The position numbers and the translations under genes were made by a program. A model generated the notes under the pieces. The model ran no database searches. It saw nothing but the letters and a program-made list of their open reading frames with translations, and was not told the DNA's origin. A stretch of DNA of 64,000 nt, from NCBI GenBank assembly GCA_003255065.1, contig QAOA01004878.1:454144-518143 (forward strand). The letters run 5' to 3'. Shown here piece by piece: positions 49,965 to 60,023 of the stretch (the first letter of the stretch is position 1; every line of letters starts with the position of its first letter). The stretch is from Cercis canadensis. Lineage: Eukaryota; Streptophyta; Magnoliopsida; Fabales; Fabaceae.

Positions 49965-51591
49965 GGGTGTGTTTGGATGGAGTATTTGTAGAGTGTAATG
50001 TATTTGTAGAGTGTATTTAAAATACAAATTTTGAATTACACTGTTTGTGTAATTTTTTAAAGTATTTCTGAAATTCTAATGTATTTTTATAGTGTAATTC
50101 AAATCTTAATATGATGTATTTCAAATTCACTTAAAATAGTGTGTATTTAAAATTCCTTTTTTTATTCCACTAAGCCCCCGATACCCCTCCCCCTCCCTAG
50201 ACCCACTGAAACTCCTTGCTCTCGGTACTGTGTGCTTGTGCGCAGCCATTTGCAAGCGTCACCGCCACCAACGCCGCCGCTTGCCAGCACCGCCGCCACC
50301 AACACCGTCACCCGCCACCAACGCCTCCACCCGCAGCACCGTCTCTCACTTTCTGCTCTTCACAACCTTCTACCATTGCTACTGCAAGCATCAAAGGCCA
50401 GGTATAGTTCTTATCTATGAATTCTAGTTTCTATTTTGGGGTTTGGTAGATTCACATCTCAATTCTTTTGGGTTTCTGAAATTTGGGTGGTTCTAGAGTT
50501 TGAAATTAAAATTTCACGATGAGAGGCCTCAAGACCTTCTCGCAGCTCGTTTGGGGGAACCCATCTCTTGTGGCGGTGGGAGTGTTCGTTTGGGACTCGC
50601 CGCTCTTTGCCCATAGGGGGTTATGCTTGACACTTCCAAAAACTACTACCCAGTTGAGGACATTCTGAGGACCATTGCTGCGATGAGCATGAACAAGCTC
50701 AATGTGTTCCATTGGCACATTACGGATTCTCACTCTTTTTCACTGGTGGTGCCATCCGAGCCTAGTTTAGCTGAAAATGGGTCTTATGGGTCAAATATGC
50801 AGTATTCACCAGCAGATGTTAGCAGGATTGTGGAGTATGGTCTTGATCATGGGGTTCGTGTTCTGCCTGAAATTGATACACCTGGTTAGTTTAATTTTAC
50901 TCTTTTTCTATTTCTGTTTTGATTTGTCTTCTTCTCTATGGCACATTTCTTTGAGAGTGGCAAGCTTGCAGGGAGAGAAGAAGCTAATCAAGCACAAAGC
51001 CAAGTTAAACAATAACTTAATTCATTAATTAATATAGGCTGTCTGTAGAATATGTTGCTGATTGCTGGGATATTGGAATACAAACAAAAACCATTTTTGT
51101 TGGTTCTATGATATTGATTTGGTAAGGCAATCTACAACTTTGCCTCACAGACACTGAACTAAATTTTGTTAGTATTAGCCTCTTGTTTTGATTATAACAT
51201 GTCAGCAAAACCTGAAGCATTAAGTTGGACTTGCTATAAGAATTTGTTGAATGGCTATTTGAAAGCCATCCCCCAATGCCATAGTCTAGCTCTCAAGGAA
51301 AACGGAAGCTGCAAAACTCCTTGACTATCTCTTATGTTATAGCCCTATTTTCCTGCTAGCCAGGTTTGAAAATGTTGAACCATGGAAGTTAAATTTACTA
51401 CTAGTAGTATAAGCTAATTGAAATTTTTCTGCATCCTCATAGTTGAGCTTTACAAAGTGANAAATTACTCTTTTTATAATAATGTATCCAAACAAGGTAT
51501 TTTATAAATACATGTATTTGAAATGCTGCATTTCAATTACATGTATTTAAAGTTCACAAGAATTTGTCAAATACCCTATCCAAACACAACC
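49965..51591. mobile_element. Pack-type PIF/Harbinger element carrying a hexosaminidase gene fragment
   Basis: The left end is GGGTGTGTTTGGATGGAGTA and the right end, reverse-complemented, is GGTTGTGTTTGGATAGGGTA. TAA flanks both sides (49962-49964 and 51592-51594), as expected for PIF/Harbinger. Subterminal sequence with repeated gtattt motifs extends inward. The 1.6-kb body has no transposase but carries part of a plant GH20 gene, exon plus adjoining intron, and a GC-rich stretch at about 50210-50400. It is inserted in the hAT-like element. A single N at 51461 marks an assembly joint inside it. Confidence 0.8.
50518..50884 (+). pseudogene. Captured fragment of a beta-N-acetylhexosaminidase (HEXO, GH20) gene
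   Basis: The translated sequence matches the N-terminal part of a plant GH20 hexosaminidase: [19 protein letters not shown], then [44 protein letters not shown], and [12 protein letters not shown]. After PG comes a gttag splice-donor-like site and intron-like sequence, so genomic DNA and not cDNA was captured. One G is missing in the run before GTTATGCTTGAC, which puts the two halves in different frames. The Asp-Glu catalytic pair of GH20 lies downstream of the captured part. It cannot make an enzyme. The source gene is not in this window. Confidence 0.88.
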
Positions 51592-51594
51592 TAA

Positions 51595-53021
51595 ATGAAT
51601 TGTTATCTCGACCATGTAACAAGATATATAACAATAATTTACAGCATAACCTCTATAACATATGAACATAAATCAAATTAAGTGAGGACTATAAGAGGCC
51701 AAAAAGCTATGATAATACATAATGAGCACCAATTTAAGTATACCATAGGCTTCAATAAATCAGCTTTCTTTTTCACGACTTACACATTTTGATTTCACAA
51801 ATTTTCCATCCCATAAAATTTCTCTAAGAACTAAAGCACTTCTCTGAAATATTTCAATGGAAGGAACACAACCTCTTAGCAGCAATCAAATAGGCAACTT
51901 TCTTCCTAACTAATGTTTTCTTTAAAAACTGTAAGCCAAAATAAAGCAGCTTTTACATTATCATGTGCTAAGAGAAGCATTACTTAGGAATGAGGAAACA
52001 CTGTAACAGAGAAAGTAGCCATTAGATGACAGAGTCCTTTGAAGACTAATTAAGTGCATGGAAATAGAGGTTTCAACCCCCCCTGCTTATTCAACTTGTT
52101 ATCCCCTATGTCATCTAAGACAAGGCTAGTACTGTAATTTCAAGAAATATAGGAACGATTGTCATACTCAGTTCATATCTGCAGTAGTTTAGCTCTTTAA
52201 CAGCTTACATTAGTTTACTTCATTAATCAAACTTCCAAAGTTTTATCCCTTTTGTAAAAGCAAAGAAACATAACTCCATGCAATCTTTCAATTTCATTGT
52301 CCATAAACTTCATGTTGTCTTACAGTTTTTCACAGCACGTTAAGTAATAAGAAGGACCAAAAGTCAAAATAACAGGTCCTATAAATGGTCTTACTTCATT
52401 AATAAGATGTACCAAGCTCTCCATATAATCATATATGAATAAATTTTATCACTTTATAGTACACCCAATTTTCTAACAACTAATTCTATTCCAATTTTCG
52501 AACAATAAGCTTATCAGCAGTGATATAGTTCAGAAACAAGGAGGAAGAAAAAACCAAGCACAAGAAACTTAAGCATTTTGGAAGATAATTTCAACCTAGA
52601 AAACAATAGAAACAGATAGACAGGAAAACGCACCCAATGAAACGAAACCAATAGAACAGAAACAGAACTGAGGGAAAGTTCCGCAAACCCTACTCAATCG
52701 CCAAAATCACAAATTTCCGCTTACCCATTTCTACATTAGATGAAAGAAGTGAAACCCAGATGATAACCTGCGAGCAAGGGGGATTACATGGGTATTGATT
52801 TTGATTTGCAATGAGTAGAGAAAGCGTACCTTTATATATTGCAGCCTCCGGTAAAGCCTGCTTAACCAGAAAGCGAAGGAAAAGGAAAGGCAATGAAATA
52901 GAAGGATGCCGGCACGAGAAGATAGAAACTTGTAGAGGGAATGAGGGAGAGTGAGATTGTGGCAAGGGATTTGAGAATGGATTTTGGGAAAATGGAAGCA
53001 GAAGGTCGAGGGGAGGGAGGA
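51595..53021 (-). other. Interior of the hAT-like element, resembling a gene 5' end and first intron
   Basis: On the minus strand, 53021 to about 52727 reads like a plant leader. It is C/T-rich, has a possible small intron (aaag|gtacgc ... ctcgcag|gttatc), then an exon ending gaaATGG|gtaagc. The following 1.1 kb down to 51595 is T-rich and intron-like. It may be a gene fragment captured by the hAT-like element, or less likely the original first exon of TRAPPC2. No protein could be assigned. Confidence 0.45.
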
Positions 53022-53358
53022 TGTCATGACCCAAGCTGTAGAAGATGAACTGGGCCCAAATGAAGAGCCTCTGCCTCAACTTAGAGCAAGGCGTAATAGA
53101 ATCAAGCCAAAATGGATGAGAGACTATGAGATTCCCTAAAATGCTGAGCTGGAGGAGTTTTGTTAGTTTCCGTAGTTTACGCACATACAAACCTATAGTT
53201 TGTTATGACTAGCGCTATATGTATGGTTGCTGTAGGCCATTATCGAAATAGAAGAAAGTCAGTTGCTATTGTATTACTTTATTTTCTGGTTTACTATTCT
53301 TTCAAGTTATTTCCAATTGTTTTTAGGCTCTTCCTCGGGAAGAGAATTCTTCCTTACA
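53022..53358 (+). repeat. 5' LTR of the Reina-like element
   Basis: Starts TGTCATGACCCAAGC and ends TTCCTTACA. A probable primer-binding site, atttggtgctttcattga, begins directly after it. Confidence 0.92.
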
Positions 53359-56300
53359 ATTTGGTGCTTTCATTGATCCAATGGGTGGAAATTCCAAATC
53401 TGATGAGAAACTCGAGGCCACTTTTGCTGCTATTTTAGAAAATCTCAACACCAAAGTCTCTCACCTTGAAACCCAAAAACAATCTTCCAGAACCGATTCT
53501 TCCTCCACCTCTGTCGACCCTATTCCTACCAATTCCTTTGCTCCGACTACGCTTAAACTTGATGTTCCCAAGTTCGATGGTTCCGATCCTCTTGGGTGGA
53601 CATTTAAAATTAAGCAGTTCTTTGAATTTCAGAAAACACCAGAGGATCAACGCATCCGTATAACTTCCTTCTACATGGAAGGCGAGTGGTTCCAATGGAT
53701 GCATTCCAATGGTCAGCTACTTTCATGGCCCATCTTCCTGCATGCTTTAGAACTTCGTTTTGCCCCATCTCCGTTTGATGACCCCAAGGGAGCTCTCTTC
53801 AAGCTCTGTCAAACCACCACTGTTCGTGCCTATCAAGCCCACTTTGAGTCCCTTGCCAATCGTATTGTTGGCCTTCCTTCCCAATTTTATCTGAGTTGTT
53901 TTCTTTCTGGGCTTAAACCTGAGATTCGACAAGAGGTCCAGGCTTTCCAACCAATCTCTCTGTCTCATGCTCTTAGCTTGGCCAAATTGATGGAGGATAA
54001 ATTTACCGAGGTTTCTGTTGCCACCACTAACCGATTTCGTAAACCTGACTCATCATTCTCTACGCCACCCATTGTTTCTGTACCTATTTCTTCATCTTCA
54101 TCTTCTTTTCGACCTCAAACCATTCAGACCAACCTCAAAGCCCCACCACCCATCACCTCTTCCCCAACCATCAAACGCCTTACACCAGCAGAATTACAAG
54201 CTCGAAGGGAGAAAGGTTTGTGTTACAATTGTGATGAACGATACCTCCCTAGGCATCGGTGCAAGCGCCATTTCTTTTTGCTCATCGCCGACAACAATTT
54301 CCCTACCTTACCAGACGACTTCCTTCACCCCTTGTTTACCCAGGATGACCCACCCAAAGACCCAGATCCCAACCCAGCACCTGACCCAACAGCCGCCCAA
54401 ATTAGCTTACATGCCCTTATGGGTCATTCTATTCCACAGACATTACAGGTCCAAGGCCATATTGGAAAATCACCAGTTGTGGTCCTAGTGGATAGTGGGA
54501 GCACTCACAATTTTGTCCAAGATCGGATTGCCAAACACTTGGGTCTTTCTACACGCCCAGCCCAAGGATTTCAGGCGATGGTTGGAAATGGAGAAAAGTT
54601 AGCTTGCTCATCCATATGCCATAATGTTTCTTTGAAATTGGGAGCCCAACAGTTCAATGTGGACCTATACATCCTACCTCTCAGTGGAGCTGATTTAGTA
54701 TTGGGGGTCCAATGGCTTAAAACATTAGGACCCATTCTCATAGACTATGACAATTTGACCATGAAATTTCTCAAGGATGGCAAAATAATCCAATTATCTG
54801 GAGAGTCCCAACCAGTTCCCACTATGCATCACTTGAAACGTCTTGTTTCAACTGAGGCCATTGCTGCATTCTATCACCTTCAACTTATCCCTTCTTCTCC
54901 AACCATTCCTCTTCACACACATACAGAACCCGTCATTGATGCACTGCTTGCCAAATATCCTACTCTTTTTAACACCCCAACTGGCCTTCCTCCTCCTCGA
55001 CTAACAAATCACAAAATTCCTCTTCTTGAAGGATCTAACCCTGTGAATGTACGTCCGTACCGATACCCCTTCTTTCAGAAGCAAGAAATGGAAAAGATGA
55101 TTAGAGAAATGTTGGACACGGGAATTATTCAGCACAGTTCTAGTTCCTTCTCTTCACCTGCGCTATTGGTCCGAAAGAAGGACGAAACTTGGCGTTTCTG
55201 TGTAGATTATAGAGCTCTCAACGCTATCACCTGTAAGGACCGATTTCCAATTCCTTCCATTGACGAGTTGTTGGACAAACTTCATGGTACTCAATGGTTC
55301 TCTAAATTGGACCTACGGTCAGGCTACCATCAAATACACATGAGTTCAGGTGATGTTCATAAGACTGCTTTTAGAACTCATGACGGCCATTATGAATTTC
55401 TGGTTATGCCATTTGGTTTATGCAACGCCCCTGCAACATTTCAGTCTATTATGAATCAGTTATTTCAGCCTTATTTATGGAAATTTGTGATTGTATTTTT
55501 TGATGATATATTGGTTTATAGTAAAACCTTGGATGATCACATTGAACATTTGGAGACTGTCTTTGCTTGCTTATTGCTGCATCAATTTTACTTAAAAAAA
55601 TCCAAATGTGTTTTTGGCCAAGACTCAATTGAGTACTTAGGTCATATTGTGTCCCGCAATGGGGTAGGCCCTGACCCAAGTAAAATATCAGCAATGACAT
55701 CTTGGCCTGTGCCTCACACGCTTAGGCAGTTGCGAGGGTTTTTGGGCATGACTGGATTTTACAAGAAATTTGTTAAAAATTATGCCTCCATAGCAGCTCC
55801 TCTTACAGACGTCCTAAAAAAGGATTCCTTTGTTTGGAATGAAAAGGCACAACAAGCTTTTGATCAACTGAAGGATGCCATGTCACAATCTCCAGTGTTA
55901 GCACTGCCCAATTTTCAAGAAGACTTTATACTGGAAACCGACGCATCTGGGCAAGGAATGGGAGCAGTCCTCATTCAATGGGGACACCCAATATGCTATT
56001 TCAGCAAGAAATTATGTCCAAAACTCCTTGCTGCCTCCACTTATGTTAGAGAGTTGCATGCCATAGCTGAAGCTGTTAAGAAATGGAGAACCTATCTCCT
56101 GGGGCATAAGTTTGTCATACATACAGACCAGCAGAGTCTTAAAGAACTCATGACACAGGTAGTCCAAACTCCTGAACAGAAGTACTATCTCTCTAAATTA
56201 CTGGGTTTTCTTATGAGATTGCATATAAACCAGGCTCCCAAAATAAAGTGGCAAATGGGCTTTCTCGGATTCATGAACCTTTTCCGCAGTTAATGGGATT

Positions 56301-57763
56301 GACTGTTCCTCATTGTGACTTTATCGAGAAGTTGCAGCAAGCCTATACCACAGATCCAGAATTTCAAAAAAATTTACAAGAGTTCTCTGACGCACCAGAA
56401 AAATTGCCACAATTTCAACTCATACACGGCCTATTGTTTTATGATGGGCAACTCTACATCACTTCTCAGTCACCACTTAAAACTGTCTTATTAGAAGAAT
56501 TTCATGCCACCCCGTTAGGTGGATATGCAGGGATTACGAAGACCTATGGCAGGTTAAGGGAAATTTTTTTTTGGCATGGGATGAAGAAAGATGTTGATGA
56601 ATTTGTTAAAACATGCCTTACCTGTCAGCAAATTAAGAGCCCCACTCAGCTACCATATGGACTTTTACAGCCCATACCCGTGCCTAATGGAATATGGGAA
56701 GACATTACCATGGATTTCATAGTGGGGCTTCCTTCTTTCCAAGGACATACTGCCATACTAGTGGTTGTAGATCGTTTCTCTAAAGCTGCACATTTTGCCA
56801 TGCTGACTAGTCATTATACAGCTGCTAAAGTGGCTGAATTATTTGCTCAAACTGTGTGCAAATTACATGGTATGCCTAGAAGTATTATTTCAGATAGAGA
56901 CCCTATGTTTATGAGTCATTTTTGGCAAGAATTATTTAAACAAAGTGGGACAAAGCTCAAAATGACCACTGCATATCACCCACAGAGTGATGGGCAGTCA
57001 GAAGCAGTTAACAAGGTTTTACAGCAGTATTTGAGAGCTTTTGTTCATGACCAACCAAAGAAATGGGGGCAGTTCTTACACTGGGCAGAGTATAATTACA
57101 ATACTGCTGTTCACACTTCTACAGGTTTGACTCCTTATGAAGTAGTTTATGGCAAGCCTCCTCCCACTTTACCTCAATATATAATGGGCAGTAATAAAGT
57201 TGAGGCAGTTGATTCTGAACTAGCTACAAGGGAAGTCATACTCAACAAACTCCGTTCTAAACTACAGAAAGCCCAAGAAACTCAAAAGCAATATGCAGAA
57301 AGAGGATTCCTCATTCTTTCCATGTTGGTGACTTAGTACTTGTTAAGCTACGGCCGTATAGACAAATTTCAGTGGCTGGTGAAAGGGTGCAAAAGTTGGC
57401 ACAGCGGTATTATGGCCCTTTCAAAATCATTCGGAGCATTGGAGAAGTAGCTTTTGAGCTAGAGTTGCCTATTGGATCCAAAATACATCCAGTTTTTCAT
57501 GTTTCCAAACTTAAGCCCTGTCATTCAGACCATCCCCTGAAAACTTGGGCTCTTCCACCAATAGTTCAGGACAACAAGCCAAGGGTTCAACCAGCAGCTG
57601 TGTTGGACATTCGTGATTCAGAGGATGGTTCACAAAAACAGGCCTTAATTCAATGGACTGGGTTATACCCAGAAGATTCAACCTGGGAGTCCTTATCTGA
57701 ACTGATGGCTGAGTATCCAGAATTATACCTTGAGGACAAGGTCTTTCTGGATGAGCGGAGGGA

Positions 57764-58100
57764 TGTCATGAACCAAGCTGCAGAAGATGAACTGGGCCCA
57801 AATGAAGAGCCTCTGCCTCAACTTAGAGCAAGGCGTAACAGAATCAAGCCAAAATGGATGAGGGACTATGAGATTCCCTAAAATGCTGAGCTGGAGGAGT
57901 TTTGTTAGTTTTCGTGGTTTACGCACATACAGACCTATAGTTTGTTATGACTAGCACTATATGTATGGTTGCTGTAGGCCATTATCGAAATAGAAGAAAG
58001 TCAGTTGCTATTGCATTACTTTATTTTCTGGTTTACTATTCTTTCAAGTTATTTCCAATTGTTTTTAGGCTCTTCCTCGGGAAGAGAATTCTTCCTTACA
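57764..58100 (+). repeat. 3' LTR of the Reina-like element
   Basis: Starts TGTCATGAACCAAGC and ends TTCCTTACA, followed by the duplicated GAGGA. Its first part also encodes the C-terminal tail of the polyprotein. Confidence 0.92.
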
Positions 58101-58255
58101 GAGGACGGAGTTCAGCTGTTAGAAACAGGTGCCAAAATGGCACTGTTTTTGGGGAAAATCTGACCAAAAATGTATTCTTTGTGAACTGGCCGGTTATTGA
58201 AAACCGATCCTGGTTCACCGGTTTTTATCGGTCCGGTCCAGTTTTTAAAACCTTA

Positions 58256-60023
58256 GTCACCAAATATGTAGAATGTAAAGCCAATCCTCTTATGGCAGTG
58301 GCACGCACTGGCAATAAAAAGAACAAAGAGCAAAAAGAGAATGCCAAGTCCTGGAAATGAGAACAAGGCAGATTCTGGAAACTGAAAATGTTGACGGAGA
58401 GGGCAACAGATATCCACCTACCCAAGGTCATCAATAGAGAAGAAAACACATTGGCAGAATTTGAACACTCTAGGGCAGGGCAGGCAATGTCCAAATCTAA
58501 CCTACGCTGAATATGGCAATTGATTAAAAACTTCTAGGAAATCATAAATATGTGCCCTCATCTATCCCAGGGGACGAAACTGAAAATGCATTGGGAAGTT
58601 CTAAAATTCATAATCCAACTGCATTCCCCTTCAATGATCTGGGGGATTCATCATTTCATGACCCTTTTGAACTTGATCCTTTCAAAGATGCGTCTTTTTA
58701 GCATTCTGCTTTCGCAAATGCTAATGGGTTATAGGCAAGGGGTTTAAAGGGGAATAAAATCCTATCTTACACTGTTACACAAGCCAAATCAAAATCAACT
58801 ACGAGGTATTAATCATTTAAAAATTACACTTATATAGGAGGGAGAACCTGAGAAAGCAGGAGCGCTACCGTCGTCGACGATGATGGTAGCAGAGGTGAGA
58901 TGGCGGCCGGGTAAGATAGTAGATTGCGTTGCGGGATCAGGTGAAAGTTATTGTAAAAATTGAAGGCCCAAAAGGAAAGCTTGGACTTGATAGTCGCTAA
59001 TGGCAGCGTGCAACCGCAGAATCGGAGAGTGGAAAAGGTGCTACTGACGACCAAAGGTGAGAGTGAGACTGTTGAGAGCCTGTGCCTGCCTGTAAATTGA
59101 GCTTGAAGGAAGAGAGGAGACCAAGGCTTTTGTTTGCGAATAGGGAAAAAAACTAGAAAATCATTGCAGAAAATTGAAGGGGGAAAAAAAAAACTGATAC
59201 CTTCAACCTAAGTTCATAGGGCAATTTAATATCCTCTTAAAAATTTTATTATATACCGATAATATAATTTACATTGTTCAAATTAATCCATCAAACTTGA
59301 GAAGGGAAAGGGATCACAAACTATATTTTGTACCGCTAGAGAAAGGGATCACAAGCTATATTTTGTATCGCTCCCTGCCCGGCCGCGCATCGAGCGGGAC
59401 AATATACTAATACTCTTGAAAGAAAATGGATCTACAATAAAATTGAATCAGATAATTTTGCTAATATAATATAAATTAAATTAAAATTTAAAATTATGAA
59501 TAATTTAAAATTACATGATATTCATCACCTTTTTTTTCCCCAAGTCTAAAATAAAATTCATGAAAATGCCCAATCATAAAACTTAGTTGACTTCTTTTTA
59601 ATATTGAATAGACGATAAAATTTCACTTGGTGTGCATTTATGTTCTTAAAAGATAATTATATTTTAGTAATTTACTTAATTACGTGTAAAATTTATCCTT
59701 TAAGTTTTTTGGATTCGTATATGATTAGTAATGAGTTTTGGAAGATTAATGTCTTTTCGTTGGCAATGTCAGCAGGACTTTCTTGAATGACGCCTCTCTG
59801 CGGTACTGAGTTTTTCGTTTCCTTTTAAACCATCAATTTAACTCCATTGTAAACGTCAGTTACAATGTGGGAATCAATTCATTTAATTTTTTTTTTCCAC
59901 TAGGAACTTGGTGCATGTGCAGCTTTGAAGAGTTGAAACCTAAGATGCGAAATGAAATGCTACCATTTACAATTGCTTCCCTCAAACCAATATAGGTATC
60001 CTCAACACAATATTCTTACTCTG
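58256..60023. promoter_or_regulatory. TRAPPC2 leader exon and promoter, then spacer to the next gene
   Basis: From 58264 to about 58.85 kb is the remainder of the TRAPPC2 5'-UTR intron. On the minus strand a leader exon is likely between about 59060 and 58850, with possible donors cgacg|gtagcg or ctcag|gttctc. The promoter would lie around 59.06-59.3 kb. A 35-bp tandem repeat sits at 59306-59374. The rest, to 60023, is AT-rich and includes the 3' UTR of the SRPBCC gene. No other gene was found. Confidence 0.5.
59306..59374. repeat. Tandem repeat, two 35-bp units
   Basis: Units starting gaaagggatcacaa at 59306 and 59341, nearly identical. They lie just upstream of the probable TRAPPC2 promoter. 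Confidence 0.9.

Larger units (their letters stand above)
53022..58100 (+). mobile_element. Ty3/gypsy chromovirus, Reina-like, with both LTRs; broken
   Basis: The 5' LTR is 53022-53358 and the 3' LTR is 57764-58100, each 337 bp, TG...CA. They differ at about 9 positions (roughly 2.7%), so the insertion is fairly young, on the order of a million years or a few million depending on the rate. The target duplication GAGGA flanks it (53017-53021 and 58101-58105). Parts in order: gag from about 53.4 kb, zinc knuckle about 54.2, protease about 54.5, reverse transcriptase about 55.0-55.6, RNase H about 55.9-56.2, integrase about 56.3-57.2, chromodomain about 57.6-57.75. The coding region ends inside the 3' LTR. 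It is broken, with about two interruptions. Size, short LTRs and chromodomain type suggest the Reina clade. Confidence 0.92.
49373..58255. mobile_element. hAT-like element containing two later insertions (host: TRAPPC2 5'-UTR intron)
   Basis: The outer ends are CAATGTTTTAAAAACCG on the left and, reverse-complemented, TAAGGTTTTAAAAACTGG on the right. Each is followed inward by several ACCGGT-type subterminal motifs. Immediately outside is an exact 8-bp direct repeat GTCACCAA (49365-49372 and 58256-58263), the duplication length made by hAT transposases. Without the PIF element and the chromovirus, the element would be about 2.2 kb. No transposase is visible, so it is non-autonomous. Its own interior includes 51595-53021, part of which looks like the 5' end of a foreign gene. 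Confidence 0.75.

Noticed and set aside
50216-50407. Overlapping GC-rich frames in the Pack-PIF element
   Set aside because: They are low-complexity Pro/His/Arg-rich translations of a CCG/CAC-rich tract; no protein family was recognised, though the tract may be captured leader sequence.
52690-53190. 166-codon minus-strand frame
   Set aside because: It crosses the boundary between the hAT interior and the chromovirus LTR, so it cannot be an original gene.
58830-59054. 74-codon minus-strand frame (MVVSSTFSTLRF...)
   Set aside because: It overlaps the expected TRAPPC2 leader and shows no homology I recognise; treated as 5' UTR.
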